Shown here one piece after another: positions 26,546 through 34,727 of a stretch of DNA of 64,000 bases. This DNA comes from Bacteroidetes bacterium HGW-Bacteroidetes-8 (GTDB lineage Bacteria > Bacteroidota > Bacteroidia > Bacteroidales > UBA932), in contig PHCZ01000011.1 in assembly GCA_002840895.1 (NCBI GenBank), forward strand, positions 62,001 through 126,000, written 5' to 3'. The first letter of the stretch is position 1, and every line of letters begins with the position of its first letter. Both the position numbers and the translations under genes were made by a program. Below the pieces are notes generated by a model. The model was not told the origin of the DNA and did not search any database. It worked only from the letters and a program-made list of their open reading frames with translations.

Positions 26546-27673
26546 TTATTTTTTGCCGAAAAGCTCGGCAAGCTTTTTCTCCAGCTCTCCGTTTTGAGTA
26601 AAGCCAACCTCTTTTAAAATTATCTTTCCGGCGGGATCTATTAAAAACGAAGTGGGGAATGCAGTTACGGCAAACTCACTCATAATGTTTTTACTATCCC
26701 ATACCTGTGGCCACGGATTATTTATTTGTGGCAGAATTTTTAACCAAGGTTCAATCTTTGAGTCTGTAGAGATGCCCAGAATCTCGAAGTTTTTATCCTT
26801 ATACTTTGCATAGATCTCTCTCATATGCGGGAAGGCCTGCTTGCAGGGAGCACACCAGCTTGCCCAGAAATCTATCCATACATATTTCCCTCTAAATGAG
26901 TCAAAAGATATTGGATTTCCGTTCTGGTCATTAAGCACAAAGTTCTTTACTTGTGACCCACTGTTTGTCCCTTTAACGCCACGAATATATGCGGCAACCT
27001 TCTCTCCATCGGGAGTTTTTTGAATTTGAGGTGAAAGCTTATCGTAAAGCTCCTCTAATTCTGTTATTTTTAATTGCCTCCCGGCTGAGTTTAAAATGTA
27101 GGCTCCGAGAAAAGAGTCCTTGTTCTCGCTAATACTAGAAGATAACAGATCTCTCATATATACCTTACTGAGCGAGTCTCTAAGGAAATTAATTTTAGGG
27201 TAAAGCGGATCATTTTGGGGAACCCACACCCTACCTAAAGAGCTCTCAATTTCGTCGCTTACTTTTGCTGTTATCTCATTTTGTTGTTTTAAAAAACTAT
27301 GAAAGCCTACTGTAGCGCTAGGGCCTGTTATTGTAGATTTAAAAAACCCTTGAGCTATCTCCAAATGAATAAATATATCTCCGGTTCCATCAATTAGCAA
27401 AGGGAATGGACGAAAACCAAGATTTATCTTCATTTCGTATTCTGTGTAAAAAAGCTGAGTATAGGTCTCGGTAAAAGGGAGTGTAATATTGAAGGTTCCA
27501 TCTACTATAATTGCCTCAGCCACCGGAGATGATTGGCCGTAATAGAATATTTTTTGATACCCCTTTGTATCTCCTGTAACTTTACCTGTGATATTTACTG
27601 ATTTAATCTCCTGAGCAGATGCAGAGAACACCAAGAGAGAGATTATTATTGTTGTAAAAAAATATTTTAAATT
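26546..27673 (-). CDS. DUF4369/TlpA-like thiol-disulfide oxidoreductase, secreted (paralogue)
   Basis: From the ATG at 27673 the protein has 375 residues with a signal peptide (FFTTIIISLLVFSASAQ). An N-terminal beta domain (KSVNITGKVTGDTKGYQKIFYYG) and a helical middle are followed by a C-terminal thioredoxin domain with WASWCAPCKQAFPH, GISTDSKIEPW and a cis-proline strand FPTSFLIDPAGKI. It shares its layout with the downstream gene and is probably its paralogue. It is likely first in a two-gene transcript. The region upstream holds repeat elements rather than an obvious TAnnTTTG box. Confidence 0.87.
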   Translation of the reverse strand, partial: NLKYFFTTIIISLLVFSASAQEIKSVNITGKVTGDTKGYQKIFYYGQSSPVAEAIIVDGTFNITLPFTETYTQLFYTEYEMKINLGFRPFPLLIDGTGDIFIHLEIAQGFFKSTITGPSATVGFHSFLKQQNEITAKVSDEIESSLGRVWVPQNDPLYPKINFLRDSLSKVYMRDLLSSSISENKDSFLGAYILNSAGRQLKITELEELYDKLSPQIQKTPDGEKVAAYIRGVKGTNSGSQVKNFVLNDQNGNPISFDSFRGKYVWIDFWASWCAPCKQAFPHMREIYAKYKDKNFEILGISTDSKIEPWLKILPQINNPWPQVWDSKNIMSEFAVTAFPTSFLIDPAGKIILKEVGFTQNGELEKKLAELFGKK

Positions 27674-27787
27674 CATTATTAATAATTTAAACGCACTCCA
27701 TAAATACACATAAAGGTGTAACCACCCTAAAGTGACATAAAGTTAAGACAACAAAAATGGGGATTAGTTTAATTACCCTCTAATAAA

Positions 27788-27815
27788 AAGCGGTCAATAA
27801 CATCGGCTCACGGAG
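27788..27815 (+). repeat. Dispersed repeat C, copy 1 (left arm only)
   Basis: This segment begins AAGCGGTCAATAACATCGG and ends CACGGAG. It matches the left arm of the full hairpin at 53550-53622 and, on the opposite strand, 48102-48130. All three lie between genes. Confidence 0.6.
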
Positions 27816-27848
27816 TCAGCTAGGAATTTTTTTACAAAAAGAAATCTC

Positions 27849-28072
27849 ACAGCAGGAAAGCCAATCTCCCGCGGGCTGTTAAATAACCCCCTCTGCACCA
27901 CCCCTTTTTACAAAAGAAATCACATAGCAGGAACACAATTCTCTCCACGGGCTGTATAATAAAAACCCTTCGCAACAATAGGGCACACTCAGCCGGAAGG
28001 AGCGGGATGGACGTGCCCGTTGTGCAGAGGGGGGTATAAGCCCGCAACGTTTAAAATATGCTTTCCTGCTGT
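27849..28072. repeat. Fold-back repeat element (224 bp) with inverted ends
   Basis: The ends are perfect 13-base inverted repeats (ACAGCAGGAAAGC at 27849-27861, complement at 28060-28072). Further in, GTGCAGAGGGGG-type sequence at 28022-28034 complements 27885-27898, so the element can fold over most of its length. It contains a degraded tandem copy (about 27907-27957) of its own left part. The block 27981-28023 (GGGCAC...GTGCCC hairpin) is also at 45145-45204. It encodes nothing recognisable and has no clear target-site duplication. Confidence 0.65.
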
Positions 28073-28083
28073 AATTAACTCAA

Positions 28084-29526
28084 CTAGAGAATTCGCACAC
28101 CCTCTTGTGTATAATACTCAACAGGGGCAAATTTTTCGAGCGTCCCTTTTATATCGGCCACCTTCCCCTCAATAATAATTAGAGACTCGTATGGTTTAAT
28201 ATATTTTTGAGCTGCTTCTCTTATAGCTTCTGCCGTTACAGAGGCAATTTTGAGAGGGTAGGTAGTGAGGTAGTCGTCCGGAAGATTGAACTTATCCTTG
28301 ACCATCCCAAAGCCTATTATTGCCGGAGAGTTAAGCTGTGACATTGATCTGGCATAGTCGCCAATTAGTCCGTTCTTTGCCATATCAAGAGTTTTCGCGG
28401 AGACCAATTCGTTTCTCATCCTTAGCATTTCAAAAAAGATATTCTCAAGAGCGTATGCTGTCTGGGAATTTCTGACCAGAGTGTTACTGGAGCACTGCCC
28501 TCCGGTGATGTTGATCGAGAGGATATTGTTAGCTCCGTAACTCAACCCTTTATCTAACCTTATATTTTGATTGAGGTTGGACATATAGCCAGCTCCGTAT
28601 ATCTGATTCATAACCATTAGAAGAGCCTCATTCTCCCCGTAAGGAAACGCATCGCCCATTGGCCATCTTACAGATATTCTTGATTGTACAGCATTGGGAT
28701 TATCAATTACAAAGATTTTTGTTGATGTAGGAAAGCTCTTTGAGAAGCTGTTTTCAAAATCGGTTTTATTACGGACTCCCCCCTTCCATCCTTTAAAATG
28801 CTTCATAATTATGGCATTCGCCTCCTCAATTGTGAAATCTCCAGATAAAATGCAGTAACTGTTATCCGGGTTGATATATTTACTAAAGTAGCTCTCTACA
28901 GACTCTTTAGTTATATTTTTGAATTCCTCAACTGTCTCCTCCATTTTTGGAGGTGTAGTGCTTGTGTAAAAAGTCAAAGAGTCCTGTAACCTGGCAAGAA
29001 AAGTGCTCTTTGTAGGCTTTGCAACGGTTGTACCCGAGTCGGAAAGTTTTTTTAACCCTTTTTCAACCGCCTCTTTTACAGCATTATCATCAATTCCTGG
29101 GGAGGTGAGATAGGAGGTCATAATTGGGAAAAGAGTATCTATCTGGCTCTTCATCCCGGAACAGGTTACACTATTAACAAATCCTGTTATCGTAGCTGCA
29201 TATAAATCTGCTTTATCTTTTATCTGAGCAGCAGAGAATATGCTGCTCCCTTTTGAAAAAATATCTGAGAGTACTCTTCTTGCCTCAGGTTCTCTCTCAA
29301 GCGGGATCAATGGAACCCCAAACTCTACAGTTATCCTGAATTTTGGGTATCCGGCCTTTTTTATTAGAAAGACTCTCATATTGTTGTCGGCTACAAAAGA
29401 GTGGAACTCCCCGATTCGAATTGGCTTTGCCTCTGTAGGAGCCGGTTTTACATTGGGATCTATCTGAGCTTCCGCAACAGCAAAGGCGAATGTGAATAGC
29501 AGTATAAATAGTATTATCTTTTTCAT
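28084..29526 (-). CDS. M16-family peptidase-like protein, non-catalytic subunit
   Basis: The 480-residue protein has a signal peptide (LFILLFTFAFAVAEAQ) and the two-lobed M16 fold. The zinc motif HxxEH is absent at the expected N-terminal position, where PEARRVLSDIFSKGSS is found instead. The C-terminal lobe retains the R/Y signature region (IRLDKGLSYGANN, as in the family's ERGLxYS). M16 enzymes often work as a heterodimer of a zinc subunit and a non-catalytic partner. The zinc subunit is encoded 4 bp upstream. It is the last gene of the nine-gene operon. It probably acts in the periplasm in proteolysis of a protein or peptide. Confidence 0.9.
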   Translation of the reverse strand: MKKIILFILLFTFAFAVAEAQIDPNVKPAPTEAKPIRIGEFHSFVADNNMRVFLIKKAGYPKFRITVEFGVPLIPLEREPEARRVLSDIFSKGSSIFSAAQIKDKADLYAATITGFVNSVTCSGMKSQIDTLFPIMTSYLTSPGIDDNAVKEAVEKGLKKLSDSGTTVAKPTKSTFLARLQDSLTFYTSTTPPKMEETVEEFKNITKESVESYFSKYINPDNSYCILSGDFTIEEANAIIMKHFKGWKGGVRNKTDFENSFSKSFPTSTKIFVIDNPNAVQSRISVRWPMGDAFPYGENEALLMVMNQIYGAGYMSNLNQNIRLDKGLSYGANNILSINITGGQCSSNTLVRNSQTAYALENIFFEMLRMRNELVSAKTLDMAKNGLIGDYARSMSQLNSPAIIGFGMVKDKFNLPDDYLTTYPLKIASVTAEAIREAAQKYIKPYESLIIIEGKVADIKGTLEKFAPVEYYTQEGVRIL

Positions 29527-29530
29527 CTCT

Positions 29531-30856
29531 CTATTTCTTAGGGTAAATAACCATTATTTTGCGATTCTCTGGAACAAAATACTCCTTGACAACTCGCTTT
29601 ATATCTTCATTGGTAATTGACTTATACTCCGGGATCAGTCTGTTAACCCTTTGAGAGTCTCCCCACTCAAGATAACTTATAGCCAGAACATCTGCAAGAA
29701 ATGGCATATCAAAAAACATATCTGTAAAACCACTTTCATACGATAATTTTAACTGAGATAATCTTTTGGTATCAAGTCCTTTATCTGCAAGCTCCCTAAC
29801 AACTCCCTCTATGACATCAACCACTTTTTGGTAGTTTGTAGAGTCTTTAAAGCTGCTGCGGAACCAGAAGCTTCCAGCTTTTTCGTACATCTCTGTAGTT
29901 GACGAGATCTTTATTAATGCTTGATTCGTTTTCTCAATTAAACTCAATGGAGAGTCGGCGTCAAATGTAAGATGGCTGTTAATAAAAGTAATAATAGTTG
30001 CATCCGGGTGAGTCTCCGGAACTGTCTTGTATGAGACTACAATGTGAGGGTTTTTAAGCCCTGCAACAGAGTCTATTTTTACCTCCCCCGATATAAATCT
30101 CTCGGTGAAAACGGGCTGTATAACCGGCTTCCCTTTTGGAATCCTGTTAAAATATGCGTTTATGTACTTTTTAGCCTCAACAACATCTACATCTCCTGTG
30201 ATAACGAGACAGGCATTATTTGGGACATAAAATTTATTGAAGAACTCCTGAAAATCCCCTGTACTTGCGGCATCCAGATGCTCCATTGAGCCAACAACAG
30301 GCCATCTGTATGAGTACTCTTTATACTCAAATGCCTGCATCTTCTCCGGAACCCTTCCCAATGGATTTGTATCATATCTCTGGCGGCTCTCCTCCTTCAC
30401 AACCTCTTTCTCTCTTGCAATTACCTTTTCGGAGATAATTGGGTGCAGCATCCTCTCGGACTCTATCCAAAGCCCCAGCCTGAGTTGATTTGATGGGAGA
30501 ATGGTGTAGTAGTAGGTTCTGTCTGCAGATGTGTTAGCATTGCTATAACCCCCTGCCTCTCTCATATAGTTCTCCATCTCCCCTTCAGGAATGTTCTTTG
30601 TGCCATTAAATAGCAAGTGTTCGAAAAGATGAGCAAATCCGGTACGATCTGCTCTCTCATTTTTACTCCCCACGTGGTACATCACCCCTACATTTACGAT
30701 TGGAGATGTGTTATCCTGACAAATTATTACGTGCAGTCCGTTCCTCAGTTTGAACTCTATGGTTTTGGCTGTAGGTGCAAATTGGCTCTGCGCGCAAAGG
30801 GTCAGAAAGCTTAAAGATGCTATTGCAATAACTATTAATCTTTTCATATTGTACAT
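29531..30856 (-). CDS. M16-family zinc metallopeptidase, catalytic subunit
   Basis: The 441-residue protein has a signal peptide (IVIAIASLSFLTLCAQ). The inverted zinc motif H76-L-F-E79-H80 lies in TGFAHLFEHLLFNGT, and the distal glutamate is expected in IESERM. The first lobe continues with ANTSADRTYYYTILP, and the second lobe lacks the motif. The ATG overlaps the stop of the ChaN-like gene by one base; an ATG three codons later is an alternative start. With the non-catalytic neighbour it would form a periplasmic pitrilysin-like chamber that degrades small proteins or peptides. Related M16 proteases (FusC, PqqL) serve iron uptake by digesting imported ferredoxin. Confidence 0.92.
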   Translation of the reverse strand: MYNMKRLIVIAIASLSFLTLCAQSQFAPTAKTIEFKLRNGLHVIICQDNTSPIVNVGVMYHVGSKNERADRTGFAHLFEHLLFNGTKNIPEGEMENYMREAGGYSNANTSADRTYYYTILPSNQLRLGLWIESERMLHPIISEKVIAREKEVVKEESRQRYDTNPLGRVPEKMQAFEYKEYSYRWPVVGSMEHLDAASTGDFQEFFNKFYVPNNACLVITGDVDVVEAKKYINAYFNRIPKGKPVIQPVFTERFISGEVKIDSVAGLKNPHIVVSYKTVPETHPDATIITFINSHLTFDADSPLSLIEKTNQALIKISSTTEMYEKAGSFWFRSSFKDSTNYQKVVDVIEGVVRELADKGLDTKRLSQLKLSYESGFTDMFFDMPFLADVLAISYLEWGDSQRVNRLIPEYKSITNEDIKRVVKEYFVPENRKIMVIYPKK

Positions 30857-31854
30857 TATAGTGGACTAGCAATATATGTTACTGTCATATCGTCCTGTAC
30901 TACAATATTGAAGTTTGCTCTGTTGTCCCTCTCCTCAAAATTCATTACCTGAGACTTTTTGATTATCGAAGCTGTTTTTACCCTCACCTGTGGGTTGTAA
31001 TGCTTTAGATAGTACTCAATTGAGGTGTGGTTAGCAGAGTGAAACTCACCATTGAAATGGTAGAAGAATTTTCCCGGAGTCCAGTTTTTGAGAATAAAGT
31101 ATGCCATTGTAGCATCTTTAAGCGCTTGTGCTTTTACCAGATTAGATGGTCTGCTGCCGTGCATAGCCCCCATTGTTGGGCCACTCTCCTTCTGTTTCTT
31201 GTCAAACTCTTCGTCTGTAGGGAAAACAGATGCCATTTTTGCATATACAGGTTGTGTCAGGTCAAAGTGAATCGGAAGTGGTGGCATATAGCTTTTTGCT
31301 TGGTCCGAAAGCGAATCCAGATACTCTATTCCTTTTTGAAAAACGATTCTTGCATATCTTCTTGGAACATTTGTACAGATAAAGGGTAGTCCGTTCTGTT
31401 GGGCATAGACAAGTATTGGCTTATAGTCGGTAGTAAAATTTGACCACAGTTTACTGCTCTCCGTGTAAGATTTCCCATCAACCAGTTTAAGAACCATCAT
31501 CTCGTCCATAATAAGCTGGTTATCTGTCTCCCACATCTCTGCTCCAACAACCAGTTTCTCTCCCTTCATTTGGTGGAAAGCCTTTAGCAGACTCAACTCC
31601 AGCCAGTGTGAAATTGGATCATTATGAAGCTCCCCAAACAGAAAGATATCTGCATCAAGTAACTCATTAACCATTTGTGAATAGGTGACCTTTTCTCCTT
31701 TATCGTTGTATATCACATAGGCAGGAAAGTCGTTTGTATAGGTGTTTAACTGAGTCTCCTGTTTTGCCGGCGGGGTCTCTTTTTTCCCTTTGTTGCTCTG
31801 AGCAAAAAGTGAGACAGATAACAAAAGAAGTATTATGACTGATATTTTTTTCAT
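30856..31854 (-). CDS. ChaN-family (haem-binding/Tiki-like) secreted protein
   Basis: The 332-residue protein has a signal peptide (VIILLLLSVSLFAQ). A ChaN-like domain begins at about residue 70: ADIFLFGELHNDPISHWLELSLLKAF and then VVGAEMWETDNQLIMDEM, with the conserved GE-H and E-E motifs. Later come FICTNVPRRYARIV and HFNGEFHSANHTSIEYYL. Known ChaN-like lipoproteins bind haem as a dimer, and the wider Tiki fold includes metalloproteases. No lipobox is present. It lies between the barrel protein and the M16 pair in one operon, which suggests a role in handling iron, haem or a related cargo. Confidence 0.88.
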   Translation of the reverse strand: MKKISVIILLLLSVSLFAQSNKGKKETPPAKQETQLNTYTNDFPAYVIYNDKGEKVTYSQMVNELLDADIFLFGELHNDPISHWLELSLLKAFHQMKGEKLVVGAEMWETDNQLIMDEMMVLKLVDGKSYTESSKLWSNFTTDYKPILVYAQQNGLPFICTNVPRRYARIVFQKGIEYLDSLSDQAKSYMPPLPIHFDLTQPVYAKMASVFPTDEEFDKKQKESGPTMGAMHGSRPSNLVKAQALKDATMAYFILKNWTPGKFFYHFNGEFHSANHTSIEYYLKHYNPQVRVKTASIIKKSQVMNFEERDNRANFNIVVQDDMTVTYIASPL

Positions 31855-31877
31855 TTTATGCTTTTTATATTCTGTTA

Positions 31878-33437
31878 TTAGAAATTGAACACCAGATTAA
31901 CCGATATGTTCATATAGTTATCTTCCAATGTAAAGGAGGCAAGGCTTTCGTAATTTGAGATCGATACAGGTTTAATAAAATCTCCCTTTAAGTTTAACTC
32001 CACTCGTTGAGATCTGCTCGTATTGAACTCGGTGCCAAGAACCAGCCCCACTCTGTAAAAACCGGAAGTGAGATATGCAAACGCCGGTATAGCAATCTGT
32101 GTATTGTAAAAGTTCTCAGAAGCCGCCATCGGGTTATGTTTGCCGGAGATATTCATCTTGTAGGACCCAAATCCACCAATGATAAAGTTCACTCGCTCGA
32201 TACTACCAAGAGTGAGATCTGCAGATAGTGTCCCCTCCAGATTATTATAATCTATAGTGTGGCCGTAATTAAAATCGTTTTGGCCGGTGTTGTCAAAATT
32301 TATGTTTGCAGATACCCTTCTAAGTAAAGTTCCCTCTTTTAGATAGGCCAGGTAAAGATTTGCCTTTACTTTAAAAAGTTCATAGTTGTCCTGGAAGAGC
32401 CCTGCTGTCTCTTTATAGACAGCCCCTGTTCCCAGGATGTTTTTTACATCGAGATTTGAAATCCAGCTCCCGTTCTCTCTATTGTCTCTGAATCTCACTG
32501 CAAAATCCTGGCAAAGATATGAGTACCTCGCAATGTTCTCTTTTCTCTCCTGCAGAGTTGAGACAGATTTAAGCAACCAATCTTCATCTGCAAAATAGAT
32601 AGAGTAGATAAAATCCATAATCTTACTACCCTTTATATGCCTGAGAGAAGCTACTGCCCCATATCTGGCATCTATAGTTCGCATCTGGGACGGTGAGTTG
32701 TCCCAGGTTCCAAGCCCCTCGTTTAGAAAGAGATGATATCTTTCCGGTTCCGTTCCGTGTTGATATTTATTACGTATGGCCGACTCGTTTTTCACTCTGT
32801 TGAAAAAGAGCCCCAATGTTGCAAAACTCTTCTCTCCAAAACTCAGCGTAATGGAGGGAAGAATTTGCATATCAAGTGTATAGCTTTCATTTCTGGTGTC
32901 AAAAGTGCGGAAATTGAGGTCTCCAAGATATTTGAATGCAACTCCCGCACTTAATCTGTTTGACAGACTTTTTTGTATAGCAACATTAAAGTCATATGAC
33001 TGAGTTTTCCACGTCCCCTCCTGCTCAACCATATAGTAGAAAGGAGAGCCGTTTGAGGGCAGGTTGTAGGAGAGGTTCCATTTACCTGTTGTTGCATTAC
33101 CATTTGTGTATGCTACACTCCCGAAAAACCTTAGCCCCTTTTTTGAGAGAGTTTTTACAGATTCAGTCTTTATCTCCAGCAGATTTCTTGAAAAGAGCAA
33201 TTGAGGATGTGTATAATCTCCTTTTGAGCTTGAGTATCCAGTGGATATCAATGCAAAATCTCCTTTGTCCCAAAACCGCAACATCGAAGGAAGTTTTGCA
33301 TAGGTGTTAAAATACTCCTCTCTTTGTAATGATCTATCAACAATATCTTTTACATTAAGGGAGTCACTAACACCTGCAAGAGATATCTGTGTACAGAAGA
33401 GAGAGATTATAAGAATCGATAATTGCCTCTTTTTCAT
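31878..33437 (-). CDS. DUF6850-like outer-membrane beta-barrel protein
   Basis: The ATG at 33437 is taken as the start because it opens into a signal peptide (LSILIISLFCTQISLAG). The mature protein of about 500 residues is made of amphipathic beta strands with periodic aromatic residues and ends in LVFNF, a typical outer-membrane C-terminus. It starts SLNVKDIVDRSLQREEYFNTYAKLPSMLRFWDKGDFALIS. I recognise this as the family I recall as DUF6850, which accompanies a DUF4876 protein and a TonB-dependent receptor. It has no plug domain, so it may be a passive or accessory barrel. It sits 18 bp after the DUF4876-like gene in the same operon. Confidence 0.8.
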   Translation of the reverse strand: MKKRQLSILIISLFCTQISLAGVSDSLNVKDIVDRSLQREEYFNTYAKLPSMLRFWDKGDFALISTGYSSSKGDYTHPQLLFSRNLLEIKTESVKTLSKKGLRFFGSVAYTNGNATTGKWNLSYNLPSNGSPFYYMVEQEGTWKTQSYDFNVAIQKSLSNRLSAGVAFKYLGDLNFRTFDTRNESYTLDMQILPSITLSFGEKSFATLGLFFNRVKNESAIRNKYQHGTEPERYHLFLNEGLGTWDNSPSQMRTIDARYGAVASLRHIKGSKIMDFIYSIYFADEDWLLKSVSTLQERKENIARYSYLCQDFAVRFRDNRENGSWISNLDVKNILGTGAVYKETAGLFQDNYELFKVKANLYLAYLKEGTLLRRVSANINFDNTGQNDFNYGHTIDYNNLEGTLSADLTLGSIERVNFIIGGFGSYKMNISGKHNPMAASENFYNTQIAIPAFAYLTSGFYRVGLVLGTEFNTSRSQRVELNLKGDFIKPVSISNYESLASFTLEDNYMNISVNLVFNF

Positions 33438-33455
33438 AATCTGAATCAATTTTTT

Positions 33456-34706
33456 CTATTTCTTGTCGTAAGAGTAAGGTGTTGGTGGAGTAACCACTTC
33501 GAGATCTACAGTTGAGTTATTTGTATCCATCACAACAACTCTGCCTGTAGATAGTGTTTTAGCAATTTTCCTGCGAAGACTCTTCCCGGTATAGTTGGCA
33601 CTTCCGTTGGCCTGAGCATAAGAGAAGCCTGAGTCGATATTTGCAGGAAGACGTTTAAATGCTGCCGAACTGCTCTTTGCAAGTATATCTACCCCGTCAA
33701 TTATAGCGGTTACCGGTATCTTGGTATAGAACACCTGAGTTGTGGTTATTGTAGGGTCCTGTATGGTCTCTGTAGGGTTTGCACTCAATCTTACCAATGC
33801 AATCGATGCATAGTCATCCATATTGAAGAAGCCGTTGTTTTGAATATTCAGGAAAATGCAATTCATAGTTGGAACATCCGGATTATCTACATCAAAGAAT
33901 GTACTTCCTGTTCTTCCCAGAGACTGTAACCAGGTAATCGCATAGGTGTCAAACTTAGCTTTAGTATTATCTACAGTTACAGCAAGCGGTTTCAACTCCT
34001 TATAGTTAATTGCATTTATTGCAACAACTGCACCCATTCCCGGTTGAATCGGGTATTGTGTTCCTGTTCCCGGAAACTGAAGTATCTTGGATGCATAAAC
34101 CACACTTGTAAGAGGAAGACCAAGAACAACATCATTGGCATTTTGTCCCGCTTTAGTCGGGCCTAAGAATGCAACATAGAGTTTATCTAAATATTGAACC
34201 TCATCTGAGTTATTGTAGATTTCAAAAAACTGATCTTTGAACATTATTGCGTAACCGTCGTTGGCTGCACCAAGTGAATAAACCTCTTTAATTACAAGAT
34301 CTCCTCCGGCCTTACCGTCCAGGGTAAGTGTCTGAACACTGGTCTGTAGCGGTAGAACTGTAATATTTGAGGCAGATGCATTGATAGTAACAGCCTTGTT
34401 AAAGCCTGTATAGTTAAATGCCACCTCTGGAGTCAACTCTATAGAGGAAGAAATATTGTAGGTCGATGGAGCAATATCTTCAAATTTGGCAACACCAGCT
34501 GGATTGGTTAAAACCACCTTTTTTGTGTTGTCAACAGTGTTTGTAATCTCAACAGGGATATTACTTAGTGTCACTCCGTTGAATGCTGCAGATGCTTTTA
34601 ATGTAACCTGAATAATCGAGAGCTCCGGGGCCTGCTTCTCACACGCAGAGAAGGTCAGTAACGAACCTAATGCAATAAGTGCTAATGTAAAGTTAATTTT
34701 TCTCAT
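33456..34706 (-). CDS. DUF4876-like surface lipoprotein
   Basis: The 416-residue protein has a lipoprotein signal (ALGSLLTFSAC, Cys 21). An N-terminal beta-sandwich domain resembles a carboxypeptidase-regulatory or SpaA-like fold (LKASAAFNGVTLSNIPVEITN, GVAKFEDIAPSTYNIS; about 35-115). The larger C-terminal domain has GGDLVIKEVYSLGA and DQFFEIYNNSDEVQYLDKLYVA, a pattern I associate with DUF4876 and with lamin-tail-like domains. It lies between the TonB-dependent receptor and the barrel protein and is probably surface-exposed, perhaps capturing the receptor's cargo. Confidence 0.8.
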   Translation of the reverse strand: MRKINFTLALIALGSLLTFSACEKQAPELSIIQVTLKASAAFNGVTLSNIPVEITNTVDNTKKVVLTNPAGVAKFEDIAPSTYNISSSIELTPEVAFNYTGFNKAVTINASASNITVLPLQTSVQTLTLDGKAGGDLVIKEVYSLGAANDGYAIMFKDQFFEIYNNSDEVQYLDKLYVAFLGPTKAGQNANDVVLGLPLTSVVYASKILQFPGTGTQYPIQPGMGAVVAINAINYKELKPLAVTVDNTKAKFDTYAITWLQSLGRTGSTFFDVDNPDVPTMNCIFLNIQNNGFFNMDDYASIALVRLSANPTETIQDPTITTTQVFYTKIPVTAIIDGVDILAKSSSAAFKRLPANIDSGFSYAQANGSANYTGKSLRRKIAKTLSTGRVVVMDTNNSTVDLEVVTPPTPYSYDKK

Positions 34707-34727
34707 AATTAATTGTAATTTAGTTTA

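Larger units (their letters stand above)
27674..28083. other. Gene-free region packed with repeat elements
   Basis: About 410 bases without a credible gene separate two minus-strand transcription units. The region holds one half of a hairpin motif shared with 48.1 and 53.6 kb, and a 224-base fold-back element sharing long identical blocks with the MITE-like element at 45.1 kb. A 66-residue frame here is judged spurious. Confidence 0.6.

Noticed and set aside
27847-28047. 66-codon minus-strand frame in the gap before the M16 operon end
   Set aside because: It falls entirely within the fold-back repeat, and the copy at 45.1 kb does not preserve the frame.
27788-28072. CRISPR array
   Set aside because: Only two imperfect tandem units with unequal content are present, without regular spacers or cas genes. 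The structure is a fold-back repeat.
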